Source: Polaromonas sp.
Lineage (GTDB): Bacteria; Pseudomonadota; Gammaproteobacteria; Burkholderiales; Burkholderiaceae_C
Assembly (NCBI RefSeq): GCF_030680935.1
Contig: NZ_JAUXUP010000078.1
Coordinates: 46,646 to 110,645, forward strand
Direction of reading: 5' to 3'
DNA: 64,000 nucleotides
The notes under the pieces were generated by a model. It did no database searches, was not told the origin of the DNA, and was given only the letters and a program-made list of their open reading frames with translations. The position numbers and the translations under genes were made by a program. This document shows, piece after piece, positions 25,840 through 33,993 of the stretch (positions are counted from its first letter, which is position 1; each line of letters begins with the position of its first letter).

Positions 25840-26729
25840 GGTGTCTTGCCAGGTGCAGTGTCCAGACCGGCACTGCGCTCGACGGTCTTGATGATGGCTG
25901 CGTAGTCGTCCTGCCCATCGCCCTGGGCCATGGCCGCATGCATCAGCTGGTGGGTGAGCGCGGTCTGTGCCAGCGGTGCGTGGACGGCACGGCCGGCGTC
26001 GAGGATCAGGTCCAGGTCCTTGATCATCTGCTCGACCGTGAAGGTCGGGGTGAAGTCGCGCGCGCCCAGTTGCACCGACTTGGCCTTGACGATGGGCGAG
26101 GCCACTGCGCTGGCGCCCAGCACCCGCCACATGTCACCCCAGTCCAGCCCACCCTTGCGCCCCAGCGTCAGCGCTTCGGACAGCATCGCGCTGGTCTGCG
26201 CAATCATCAGGTTGACCACCAGCTTCATCAGCCGAGCCTGCTCGGCCTCGCCGAGATAGAACTGGTGCGGGCCCAGCAGCTTCAGCAGCGGCAGCGCCGT
26301 GTCATAAGACGCGCGCGGCCCCGAGGCCATCACCGTGAGTTGCGCCGCCTCTGCCATCCTGTTGTTGCCTGAGACCGTGGTTCGCAGGTAAGCCACACCC
26401 GCCACCGCCAGCTGTTGCGCCACCTCGGCCGAAACCTGCTGCGACACCGTGCTGGTGTCGACGTAAATCGCGCCGCGCCGCGCAGATTGCACCACCTGCG
26501 CCGCCACCTGACGCAGGGCCGCGTCGTTGGGCAGTGACGAAAAAATCATGTCGGCCCGCGCCATGGCAGCGCCCGCATCGTCAGCCACCTGCAGCCCCTG
26601 GCTGCGCGCCAGATGCAGGCGCGATTCCCCCGGGTCGCTGACCGTCACCGCATGGCCACCCGCGTGAAAATGCCCGGCCATCGGCAGGCCCATCTTCCCC
26701 ACGCCAACAACATGCAGCACTGCCATCAC
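25836..26729 (-). CDS. NAD(P)-dependent beta-hydroxyacid dehydrogenase 1 (3-hydroxyisobutyrate dehydrogenase family)
   Basis: A 297-residue protein with the Rossmann start VVGVGKMGLPMAGHF and the substrate-loop motif VSGNNRMAEAAQLTV. A catalytic Lys is seen in MKLVVNLMIAQTSAM. Such enzymes oxidise beta-hydroxyacids or reduce the corresponding semialdehydes. It lies between the Bug receptor and maleylacetate reductase genes with four-base overlaps on both sides. A paralogue is at 29332. The substrate in this pathway is unknown. Confidence 0.9.
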   Translation of the reverse strand: MMAVLHVVGVGKMGLPMAGHFHAGGHAVTVSDPGESRLHLARSQGLQVADDAGAAMARADMIFSSLPNDAALRQVAAQVVQSARRGAIYVDTSTVSQQVSAEVAQQLAVAGVAYLRTTVSGNNRMAEAAQLTVMASGPRASYDTALPLLKLLGPHQFYLGEAEQARLMKLVVNLMIAQTSAMLSEALTLGRKGGLDWGDMWRVLGASAVASPIVKAKSVQLGARDFTPTFTVEQMIKDLDLILDAGRAVHAPLAQTALTHQLMHAAMAQGDGQDDYAAIIKTVERSAGLDTAPGKTP

Positions 26730-27685
26730 TGGCCCTTGAGGTTCGCGGCTTTGGCGATCAGGGCGGCGGCGTCCACCTCGGTTCGAATGAAGGCATTGAA
26801 AGCCTCGACCGACATCGGGAAAGGATCGGCACCCAGCTTGCTCATGCGTTCCTTGACATCGGGATTGGCCAGGGCCTTGAGCGCTTCCTCGTGCAGGCGT
26901 TTGACCACCGGCGCGGGGGTGTTGCTGGCCACAATCATGCCCACCCAGAAGGTGTATTCGGAGCCGGCCACTCCGGCCTCCGCCGTGGTCGGCACCTGCG
27001 GCAGCGCAGGCGAACGCGCGGGGGTGCTGACCGCCAGCGCCTGCAGCTTGCCATCCTTCACCAGCGGCAGGGCCGAAGCCAGCGGTGCAAAAAACCAGTC
27101 GTTGCTGCCGCCTATGACGTTGGTCATGGCTTCAGGCGTGCCCTTGTAGGGCACATGCAGGGCCTCGATGCCAGCCTGAAGCCGGAATTTTTCGGCATTG
27201 AGGTGGGTGGCGCTACCGACACCCGCCGATGCGTAGTTGAGCTGGCCGGGTTTGCCCCTGGCGGCGGCAACCAGGTCGGCGACCGACTTCCAGCCCCTGG
27301 CTGGATTGACCACCAGCACATTGGGCAGGGCCGCCAGCGGCGTGATGCCGGTCAGGTCTTTGAGGGTGTCGTACCCGATGGTGCTGTAGATCGCGGGATT
27401 CAGCGCGTGGCCCGAGGAATGCACCAGCACGGTGTAACCATCTGCCTCACCCTTGGCCACCTGGCCCGCAGCAATGGTGCCGCCGGCGCCAGGCTTGTTC
27501 TCGATCACAATGGGCTGTCCCATGCTTTTGCTCATGGTGTCGGCCACCGTGCGGGCAATCAGGTCCGTGCCACTGCCGGCGGTGAAAGGCACAAGGAATT
27601 TGATGGGTTTGGCAGGATAGGCCGTCTGGGCCAGCACGCCACCTGCGGCCAGCAAGCTTGCTGCGAGAAGAAGAAATCGTTTCAT
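26726..27685 (-). CDS. Bug/TctC-family extracytoplasmic solute receptor 3
   Basis: A 319-residue receptor with a signal peptide (MKRFLLLAASLLAAGGVLAQ). Motifs are YPAKPIKFLVPFTAGSGTD, VIENKPGAGGTIAAGQVAK, YASAGVGSATH and HVPYKGTPEAM. The start at 27685 has GGAGACAAACC upstream; the longer frame from 27736 lacks a signal peptide and is rejected. Third orphan Bug receptor of this region. It is probably dedicated to the substrate of this operon. Confidence 0.93.
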   Translation of the reverse strand: MKRFLLLAASLLAAGGVLAQTAYPAKPIKFLVPFTAGSGTDLIARTVADTMSKSMGQPIVIENKPGAGGTIAAGQVAKGEADGYTVLVHSSGHALNPAIYSTIGYDTLKDLTGITPLAALPNVLVVNPARGWKSVADLVAAARGKPGQLNYASAGVGSATHLNAEKFRLQAGIEALHVPYKGTPEAMTNVIGGSNDWFFAPLASALPLVKDGKLQALAVSTPARSPALPQVPTTAEAGVAGSEYTFWVGMIVASNTPAPVVKRLHEEALKALANPDVKERMSKLGADPFPMSVEAFNAFIRTEVDAAALIAKAANLKGQ

Positions 27686-27700
27686 GGTTTGTCTCCTGGG

Positions 27701-27767
27701 TTTATGAATCAAATCGGGTCTCCGCCCTTTATCCATCTGAGAATGCAGCTATTATTTTTATAGCGCG
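27701..27767 (-). repeat. ATAGC-type dispersed repeat, copy 4
   Basis: On the minus strand: ATAGCTGCATTCTC, then AAGGGCGGAGACCCGATTTG and a TTCATAAA end. It overlaps the last codons of the amidohydrolase gene by about ten bases. It aligns with copies at 9449 and 24030. Confidence 0.65.
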
Positions 27768-29101
27768 AGTGCTTTCGCAATCTTCTGTCCCGATGCCTGT
27801 AGCGCCGCCAGATGCGGCGCCAACGCCACGCCAAGCAGCTGACCCTGGCGTTTTTTCCACTGCCCGGCCACCATCACGCTGTCGATGTTGGCCAGCGAGG
27901 CCTGCATCACCACCGCGCTGACCGGATCGTGCACCGGCTGCATGTTGAGGTCGCTGGCGCGGATCATCACCAGGTCGGCCTGTTTGCCGGCGGCCAGCGA
28001 GCCGATGCGGTGCGATTGCTTGAGCATGCGCGCACCTTCGACGGTGACCCAGGACAGCGCTTCTCGGGTCGTGATGGTCGAGGTCGGCGGGATGCTGCCG
28101 TGGATCTCACGGTAGGCGACATTGTCCAGCGAGCGCTGGATGCCCAGCGCAATACGGGCCTGCGAGAGCATGTCGCCGCTCATCACGCTTTCAAGGTCCA
28201 CGCCCAGCGAAGGCGCACGGCCAAAGGCGCGCAGGCGCCCGGTCAGCGGGTGACCGTGGCCCTGGCTCATTTCGCTTTCGGCGGCGGCTGAAAAACTCAT
28301 GCCGAGTTCGCAGAAGCGCTTGAGCTGCACATCGTCGAGCGCATGGCCGTGCACGATGTTGATGTGCTCGCCAAGCAGGCCGGCCGCTTCGAGTTTTTCC
28401 CAACCGTCCGGCGTGCGTGCCGGGCCGCCGCCCTGGTGCAGCGAGGCGATCAGGCCCAGGTCTTTGGCCATCGCGAAGTCATGCATCGCCACGTCCAGCG
28501 TCGAATAATGCGGGCCCAGCACCGCCGCCTGGATGCTCAGCAGCGGCTGCCCCTGGTGCGCCTTGAGCAGGCGTTCGATCTCGGTGCGCGGGTGCGGCAC
28601 CTCCCAAAAAGGCTTCTGGCCCGGTTGCGGATCGGGCTTGGGGGTGCCATGAAAAAACGCGGCGCGTATGCCTGACGCCAGCAGCCCGGCAATGGCTGCG
28701 TCGTTGTGCGGCGGCGTCGGGTTGTTGTGGCACCAGTCGGCCAGCGTGGTGGTGCCGCAATTGAGCTGGTTCAGCGAGCCAACAAGCGTGGCGATGTAGA
28801 GGTCGTCCGGTGTGAATACCGTCGCCAGCCCGGCGTGCATTTTCTTGAAGTATTCCAGCAGCGTCCAGTTGGCGGCCAGCCCGCGCAGGGCGGTCTGCCA
28901 GGTGTGCATGTGGGCATTGATGAGCCCTGGGATGATGATGTGGCCGGTGGCATCCACCACCTGCGCATCATCGGCATGAATCGCCTGCGCTATTTCGGTC
29001 AGGGTGTCGCCGGTCACCAGGATGTCGCCTACGGGCAGGTCGCCCTGCGCATCCATCGTGACGATGGTCGCGCCTTTGATCAGCGTCTGGTTCGTGCTCA
29101 T
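27758..29101 (-). CDS. metal-dependent amidohydrolase (TrzA/AtzB/cytosine-deaminase-like)
   Basis: A 447-residue amidohydrolase-superfamily protein. The metal motif HMHTWQTALRG has the two N-terminal His. SLHQGGGPARTP and HGHALDD carry later His residues, and a C-terminal KQADLVMIRAS sequence is typical of the chlorohydrolase/deaminase subgroup. It hydrolyses C-N or C-Cl bonds in heterocycles or guanidines. The ATG at 29101 opens MSTNQTLIKGATIVTM, as the family does; an upstream extension to 29305 is repeat-derived. In an operon with two dehydrogenases and maleylacetate reductase it may act on an N-heterocyclic or amide substrate feeding the hydroxyquinol route (inference). Confidence 0.9.
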   Translation of the reverse strand: MSTNQTLIKGATIVTMDAQGDLPVGDILVTGDTLTEIAQAIHADDAQVVDATGHIIIPGLINAHMHTWQTALRGLAANWTLLEYFKKMHAGLATVFTPDDLYIATLVGSLNQLNCGTTTLADWCHNNPTPPHNDAAIAGLLASGIRAAFFHGTPKPDPQPGQKPFWEVPHPRTEIERLLKAHQGQPLLSIQAAVLGPHYSTLDVAMHDFAMAKDLGLIASLHQGGGPARTPDGWEKLEAAGLLGEHINIVHGHALDDVQLKRFCELGMSFSAAAESEMSQGHGHPLTGRLRAFGRAPSLGVDLESVMSGDMLSQARIALGIQRSLDNVAYREIHGSIPPTSTITTREALSWVTVEGARMLKQSHRIGSLAAGKQADLVMIRASDLNMQPVHDPVSAVVMQASLANIDSVMVAGQWKKRQGQLLGVALAPHLAALQASGQKIAKALAL

Positions 29102-29145
29102 GGCAAGCGCAGGCCGGCAAAAAACGGTCGCCGCGCGGTACACCC

Positions 29146-29210
29146 TTTCAAGCCGCGGCCGCGGAACTGGCTTTGCCAGGCCGCAGGCGCAGCGGCCCCC
29201 TCGGGGCTGG
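29146..29210 (-). repeat. GC-rich dispersed repeat, copy 2 (inverted)
   Basis: On the minus strand: GGGGGCCGCTGCGCCTGCGG, then TGGCAAAGCC and GGCTTGAAA. It aligns with 1-90 and 35738-35827. It lies in the 230-bp gap between the amidohydrolase and dehydrogenase genes. Confidence 0.6.
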
Positions 29211-29220
29211 AGCCTGCAGC

Positions 29221-29246
29221 TCCAAAGCTGCCTGCGCAGCTTTGGA
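29221..29246. repeat. perfect 10-bp inverted repeat
   Basis: TCCAAAGCTG, six bases, CAGCTTTGGA can form a strong hairpin within the operon's intergenic gap. There is no T-tract, so a termination function is uncertain. It may act as an mRNA-stabilising structure. Confidence 0.45.
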
Positions 29247-29331
29247 CAGGCGACAAAAGCGAAGCCTCCGGCGAGCGGCGGCCTGCAAGGTGCAGCGCAT
29301 GACACGCAGTGAAAAGCGTGGGGGCCATATC

Positions 29332-30255
29332 CTAGCTTTCCAGTCCGTCGCTCATCTTCATGTTTTCGGACTTCAGCTCCAGGCCGGCGTCCTTCGCGGT
29401 TTCCACCAGCAGCACGGCAAAGTCGATGTCCTCGTGGCCACGCCCCACCATGCGCGCCACCGACTCGCGCGTGGCTGCGGCCGCTGGCATGGCCACGCCA
29501 TGCGCACGCGCGGCGCCCAGGCCCAGGTCCATGTCCTTGAGCAGCAGTTTGGGCGTGAAGGTAACCTGGTCAAAGCTCAGGTTGGTCAGCATCGGCGTTT
29601 TGTACTTGGTGTACATGGAGCCGAGCACCGAGTCGTTGATGCTTTCTAGAAAAATGTGGCGCGGTATACCGGCCTTTTCGGCCAGCACCGTGATCTCGCA
29701 AAGGTTCTGGATGATCACGCCGAACATGGTGTTGTGGGCAATCTTCCAGATCCGGGCCAACTCGCCCTCGCCGACCCACATCACCTTGCGCGCCATCGCC
29801 TGCAGGTAGGGCTCGACCTCGGTGTACAGCGTCCTAGGGCCGGAAGCCACCTGCAGCAGCTTGCCGGCCTTGGCCACCTTGGCGTTGCCCGACACCGGAG
29901 AACACAGGTAACCGACGCCCATGCCCTCCAGCCGCGTGCGGATTTCGGCCGAACCTTCTTGCGAGATCGAGGAACTGTCGACCACGATTCTCGGTTTGGC
30001 CGAACCCGCCACCAGACCGCCCTCGTCGAACAGCACCTGCTTGAGGTCGTCCGTTGTCGACACCATCGTGAACACGATGTCGCAGAAGGCCAGGTCCTGC
30101 TTGCTGCCGACGATGGTAGCGCCGGCCTCGGCCAGCGGCGCGGCCTTGGACGCCGTGCGGTTCCAGACACTGACCTCGTTGCCGGCCTTGACCAGGCGTT
30201 TGGCCATCGCTTCTCCCATGCGTCCCAACCCTATCCATCCAATACGCGCTGCCAT
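29332..30255 (-). CDS. NAD(P)-dependent beta-hydroxyacid dehydrogenase 2 (3-hydroxyisobutyrate dehydrogenase family)
   Basis: A 307-residue protein with GWIGLGRMGEAMAKRLVKAG as nucleotide-binding start, SPVSGNAKVAKAGKL as substrate loop, and catalytic Lys in IWKIAHNTMFG. The ATG at 30255 has AAGGAGACA upstream; a longer frame to 30390 is rejected. First gene of the minus-strand operon that continues with the amidohydrolase, Bug receptor, dehydrogenase 1 and maleylacetate reductase. The palindrome at 30334 lies 79 bp upstream. Confidence 0.92.
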   Translation of the reverse strand: MAARIGWIGLGRMGEAMAKRLVKAGNEVSVWNRTASKAAPLAEAGATIVGSKQDLAFCDIVFTMVSTTDDLKQVLFDEGGLVAGSAKPRIVVDSSSISQEGSAEIRTRLEGMGVGYLCSPVSGNAKVAKAGKLLQVASGPRTLYTEVEPYLQAMARKVMWVGEGELARIWKIAHNTMFGVIIQNLCEITVLAEKAGIPRHIFLESINDSVLGSMYTKYKTPMLTNLSFDQVTFTPKLLLKDMDLGLGAARAHGVAMPAAAATRESVARMVGRGHEDIDFAVLLVETAKDAGLELKSENMKMSDGLES

Positions 30256-30333
30256 GCTGTCTCCTTGTTCATAACATCTGGCGCTAATGTGCCGCAGCCG
30301 CCCGGATGGTTCAAGAAATACAGAGGAAATCAG

Positions 30334-30352
30334 TTTTCCCGTTGGCGGAAAA
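30334..30352. promoter_or_regulatory. palindromic operator candidate, copy 2
   Basis: TTTTCC, seven bases, GGAAAA; the last eight bases GCGGAAAA are the same as in the site at 22951-22969, and both sites are 19 bp long. It lies between the divergent dehydrogenase and glutathione-transferase genes. Shared operator for the catabolic regulon (inference). Confidence 0.55.
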
Positions 30353-30473
30353 AGGCACGCGCCGCACAACGGATTGCCGCATGACTGCACCGCGAAATGA
30401 TGGCTGGCAAGGCGCTTCCTTCAAAATGGCGCGCGTTGTGCAGACAAATTCAAACTCAGGCAATATGGTCCGC

Positions 30474-31349
30474 ATGAACGATTCCACCGCCTACACCCCG
30501 CCAAAAATCTGGTCGCCACCGCCATCGAGCGGCGGCCGGTTCGCCAACATCAACCGGCCCGTCTCCGGCCCCACCCACGACAAGGAGTTGCCGGCAGGCC
30601 GTCACCCGCTGCAGTTGTATTCGCTGGGCACGCCCAATGGTGTCAAGGTCACGGTGATGCTGGAGGAGTTGCTGGCGCTGGGCCACAGCGGCGCGGAGTA
30701 CGACGCCTGGCTGATCCGCATTCATGAAGGCGAGCAGTTCGGCAGCGGCTTTGTCGCGGCCAACCCCAACTCGAAGATCCCGGTACTGGTGGACCACAGC
30801 GGGCCGACGCCGCAGCGTGTGTTCGAGTCGGGCGCGATTTTGCAGTACCTGGCCGAGAAGTTCGGCGCGTTTTTGCCCTTAGGCGGCGCACCCCGCGCCG
30901 AATGCCTGTCGTGGCTCAACTGGTTGATGGGCAGTGCGCCTTTTCTGGGTGGCGGCTTCGGTCATTTCTACGCCTACGCCCCGAGCAAGATGGAATACCC
31001 CATTGATCGGTATGCGATGGAGGTCAAGCGCCAGCTCGATGTGCTGGACCGCCGCCTGGCCGAGGTGCCCTATCTGGCCGGTGACGACTACACCATTGCC
31101 GACATCGCCGTCTGGCCCTGGTACGGCACCCTGGTCAAAGGCCAGCTGTATGAAGCCGGCGAGTTTCTGCAAGTGCAGACCTACAAGAATGTGCTGCGCT
31201 GGACGGACGAAATTGCAAAGCGTCCAGCTGCCAGGCGCGGGCGCATGGTCAACCGCACCTGGGGGGAGCCTTCCAGCCAGTTGCATGAGCGCCATGACGC
31301 CGGCGACTTCGACACCCGCACCCAGGACAAGCTGGCGCCCCCACCATGA
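30474..31349 (+). CDS. yghU: glutathione S-transferase / disulfide-bond oxidoreductase YghU
   Basis: A 291-residue GST-fold protein closely resembling E. coli YghU over its length. Shared strings include FANINRPVSGPTH, HPLQLYSLGTPNG, KVTVMLEELLALG, NPNSKIPVL, PFLGGGFGHFY and QLHERHDA. YghU-type (Nu-class) enzymes bind two glutathiones and have disulfide-reductase and peroxidase activity. I chose the ATG at 30474 (MNDSTAY). It overlaps the second GST gene by four bases. It is divergent from the catabolic operon and may share its operator. Confidence 0.93.
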   Translation: MNDSTAYTPPKIWSPPPSSGGRFANINRPVSGPTHDKELPAGRHPLQLYSLGTPNGVKVTVMLEELLALGHSGAEYDAWLIRIHEGEQFGSGFVAANPNSKIPVLVDHSGPTPQRVFESGAILQYLAEKFGAFLPLGGAPRAECLSWLNWLMGSAPFLGGGFGHFYAYAPSKMEYPIDRYAMEVKRQLDVLDRRLAEVPYLAGDDYTIADIAVWPWYGTLVKGQLYEAGEFLQVQTYKNVLRWTDEIAKRPAARRGRMVNRTWGEPSSQLHERHDAGDFDTRTQDKLAPPP

Positions 31350-31978
31350 TCACACTGTACGACTGCGCCACCGCACCCAGTCCGCGCCGTGCCCGCATTC
31401 TGCTGGCTGAAAAAGGTGTGGCCCATGACACCGTGCAAATCGACCTGCGCACCCGTGAGCAGATGGGAGAAGCCTATCGCCGCATCAACCCGCAGTGCAC
31501 CGTGCCTGCGTTGCGAACAGACGAAGGCGTGATGCTGACCGACAACGCCGCGATTGCTGCGTGGCTGGAGGCGCACTGTCCGCAACCGCCGCTGATGGGC
31601 AGCACCGCTCTGGAAAAAGCGGAGATCGCCAGCTGGCAATGGCGCATCGAGTTTGAAGGCCTGACGGCCATTGCCGAATGCCTGCGCAACAGCTCGCCCG
31701 CGATGGCGAACCGCGCCCTGCCCGGCCCTGTGGACTATCCGCAGATTCCCGAATTGGCCCAGCGCGGACTGGTGCGCGTGCAGCAGTTTTTTGCCACGCT
31801 CAATCAGCGTCTGGAGGGACGTGATTTCATTGCGGCAGACCAGTTCAGCGTGGCCGACATCACCGCCGTGGTGGCGGTGGATTTTGCCCGCATCGTCAAG
31901 GTCAAACCCGGCGAACAGCACCCGGAGCTGGTGCGTTGGCGTGCGGCCATGGCGCTGCGGCCGTCCATGGCGCTTTAG
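31346..31978 (+). CDS. glutathione S-transferase family protein
   Basis: A 210-residue protein with an N-terminal thioredoxin-fold (ITLYDCATAPSPRRARILLAEKG, NPQCTVPALRTDEGVMLTDNAAIAAWLE split across residues 1-75) and a C-terminal helical domain. The active-site Ser/Cys region SPR and the cis-Pro of TVPAL are present. The four-base overlap with yghU suggests one transcript. Possible role in detoxifying electrophilic pathway intermediates. Confidence 0.9.
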   Translation: MITLYDCATAPSPRRARILLAEKGVAHDTVQIDLRTREQMGEAYRRINPQCTVPALRTDEGVMLTDNAAIAAWLEAHCPQPPLMGSTALEKAEIASWQWRIEFEGLTAIAECLRNSSPAMANRALPGPVDYPQIPELAQRGLVRVQQFFATLNQRLEGRDFIAADQFSVADITAVVAVDFARIVKVKPGEQHPELVRWRAAMALRPSMAL

Positions 31979-32021
31979 GCGCGGCTACCCGCCGGGCCAC
32001 GCCCAAAGCACCGGGGTCCGC

Positions 32022-33227
32022 TCAGACCCGTTCCAGAACCAGGGCAATGCCCTGCCCGACACCGATACACATGGTGCACAGCGCGTAGCGGCCACCGGTG
32101 CGGTGCAACTGGTTCACCGCCGTGGTGACCAGGCGCGCTCCGGAGGCGCCCAGCGGATGGCCCAGCGCAATCGCGCCGCCGTTCGGGTTGACGCGGGCAT
32201 CGTCGTCCTGCAAACCGAGCAGGCGCAACACGGCCAGGCCCTGGGCGGCAAACGCCTCGTTGAGTTCGATCACGTCCATCTGCGCCAGGCGCAGGCCGGT
32301 CAGCGCCAGCACTTTTTCGGTGGCCGGCGCCGGGCCTATGCCCATGATGCGCGGCGGCACGCCGGCCGTGGCCATGCCGACGATGCGCGCGCGGGGCGTG
32401 AGGCCGTTCTGTTTGGCGGCCTCCTCGTTGGCGATCAGCAGCGCGCAGGCGCCATCGTTCACGCCGGAGGCATTGCCGGCCGTGACACTGCCGTCAGGCC
32501 GTACCGCACCCTTGAGTTTGGCCAGGGCCTCCATGGAGGTTTCGCGCGGATGTTCGTCCTTGCTGACCACCACCGGATCGCCTTTTTTCTGGGGGATGGT
32601 GACAGGCGTGATTTCGGCATCAAAGAAACCCGCCTTCTGCGCAGCCACCGCCTTGAGCTGCGATGCCAGCGCCATCTTGTCCTGGTCTTCGCGGCTGATC
32701 TTGTACTCGGCGGCGACGTTTTCTGCCGTTTCCGGCATGGCATCGGTGCCGTATTTTTCCTTCATCAGCTTGTTGACAAAGCGCCAGCCAATGGTGGTGT
32801 CGTACATCTGCGCGGCCCGGCTGAAAGCACTTTCGGCCTTGCCCATCACAAACGGAGCGCGGCTCATGCTTTCCACGCCGCCGGCAATCATCATGTGGGC
32901 CTCACCCGCCTTGATCGCCCGCGCCGCCGTGCCGACTGCGTCCATGCCCGAGCCGCACAGGCGGTTGATGGTCGCCCCCGGCAGTTCCAGCGGCAGGCCG
33001 GCCAGCAGGGTGGCCATGTGCGCCACGTTGCGGTTGTCCTCGCCGGCCTGGTTGACGCAGCCGTAGATCACGTCGGTGACGGCCAGCCAGTCCACATTCG
33101 GATTGCGCGCCATCAGGGCCTTGAGCGGCACGGCGGCCAGGTCGTCGGTGCGCACGCTGCTGAGCGCGCCGCCATAACGGCCGAAGGGGGTACGGATCGC
33201 GTCGCAGATAAAAGCTTGTGGGGTCAT
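32022..33227 (-). CDS. pcaF: 3-oxoadipyl-CoA thiolase
   Basis: A 401-residue type II thiolase that cleaves 3-oxoadipyl-CoA to succinyl-CoA and acetyl-CoA. It starts QAFICDAIRTPFGRYGGALS, typical for PcaF. The nucleophile Cys91 is in NRLCGSGMDAVG. NGGAIALGHPLGASGARL holds the general-base His, and CTMCIGVGQG the second catalytic Cys. The start at 33227 is followed by family sequence. It lies downstream of pcaI/pcaJ on the same strand, separated by a 118-bp gap with an inverted repeat. It completes the pathway from maleylacetate reductase. Confidence 0.93.
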   Translation of the reverse strand: MTPQAFICDAIRTPFGRYGGALSSVRTDDLAAVPLKALMARNPNVDWLAVTDVIYGCVNQAGEDNRNVAHMATLLAGLPLELPGATINRLCGSGMDAVGTAARAIKAGEAHMMIAGGVESMSRAPFVMGKAESAFSRAAQMYDTTIGWRFVNKLMKEKYGTDAMPETAENVAAEYKISREDQDKMALASQLKAVAAQKAGFFDAEITPVTIPQKKGDPVVVSKDEHPRETSMEALAKLKGAVRPDGSVTAGNASGVNDGACALLIANEEAAKQNGLTPRARIVGMATAGVPPRIMGIGPAPATEKVLALTGLRLAQMDVIELNEAFAAQGLAVLRLLGLQDDDARVNPNGGAIALGHPLGASGARLVTTAVNQLHRTGGRYALCTMCIGVGQGIALVLERV

Positions 33228-33246
33228 GGTGGTTCTCTGGTCCGTT

Positions 33247-33312
33247 CGCACTGAGCCTGTCGAAGTGCTGGCGCGTAGGTTCTGTGAAAGGCTTTGACAG
33301 GCTCAGCCCGAG
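33247..33312. repeat. CTGAGCCTGTCGAAG inverted repeat, copy 1
   Basis: CACTGAGCCTGTCGAAG and, inverted, CTTTGACAGGCTCAGCCCG can pair around a 35-bp loop between pcaJ and pcaF. The same unit, with a shorter loop, is at 46264-46307. This is a common intergenic (REP-like) unit in Comamonadaceae. Confidence 0.7.
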
Positions 33313-33345
33313 CAGGAAAAGGTGAATGGAAAAAGCAGACAAATA

Positions 33346-33993
33346 TCAGTTGTTCAGAGCTACCGGCAGGCCGAGAAGTTTTTCCAGTTCGGCGTGTTCC
33401 AGGCCATCTACTTTATCAATCAGCCGCAGGCCTTGTGGCGTGCACGCCAGCGTGGCCAGTTCAGAGTAGATGCGTTTGACACAGCCAATACCGGTCAGGG
33501 GGTAGGTGCACGACCTGACCACCTTGCTCTCGCCTTTTTTGGTCAGCAGGTCCATCATCACCCAGGTTTGTTTGGCGCCAATGGCCAGGTCCATGGCGCC
33601 CCCTACTGCAGGTATCGCACCTGCCTCGCCGGTGCTCCAGTTGGCCAGGTCACCCGTGGCAGAGACCTGAAACGCACCGAGCACGCAAATGTCCAGGTGC
33701 CCGCCGCGCATCATGGCAAAGCTGTCGGCGTGGTGAAAATATGAGCCGCCCTTGAGCAGGGTCACGGGTTGCTTGCCCGCATTGATCAGGTCGAAGTCCT
33801 CGTCCCCGTGGGCCGGAGCCGGGCCCATACCCAATATGCCGTTTTCGCTTTGCAGCAGCACTTCGCGGTCTGCGGGAATGTGGTTGGCCACCGAGGTCGG
33901 CATGCCAATGCCGAGGTTGACCGTGGCCCCCTCAGGGATGTCCTGCGCCACACGCGCGGCGAGCTGGTCCCTGCTTCTTTTCTGGTAGGTCAT
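33346..33993 (-). CDS. pcaJ: 3-oxoacid (3-oxoadipate) CoA-transferase subunit B
   Basis: A 215-residue beta subunit of a class I CoA-transferase, with the catalytic Glu in the SENGILGMGPAP motif. It forms a heterodimer pair with the alpha subunit at 33990 and moves CoA from succinyl-CoA to 3-oxoadipate (PcaJ) or acetoacetate (ScoB/AtoA). The context of pcaF and maleylacetate reductase favours 3-oxoadipate. It overlaps pcaI by four bases. Confidence 0.9.
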   Translation of the reverse strand: MTYQKRSRDQLAARVAQDIPEGATVNLGIGMPTSVANHIPADREVLLQSENGILGMGPAPAHGDEDFDLINAGKQPVTLLKGGSYFHHADSFAMMRGGHLDICVLGAFQVSATGDLANWSTGEAGAIPAVGGAMDLAIGAKQTWVMMDLLTKKGESKVVRSCTYPLTGIGCVKRIYSELATLACTPQGLRLIDKVDGLEHAELEKLLGLPVALNN

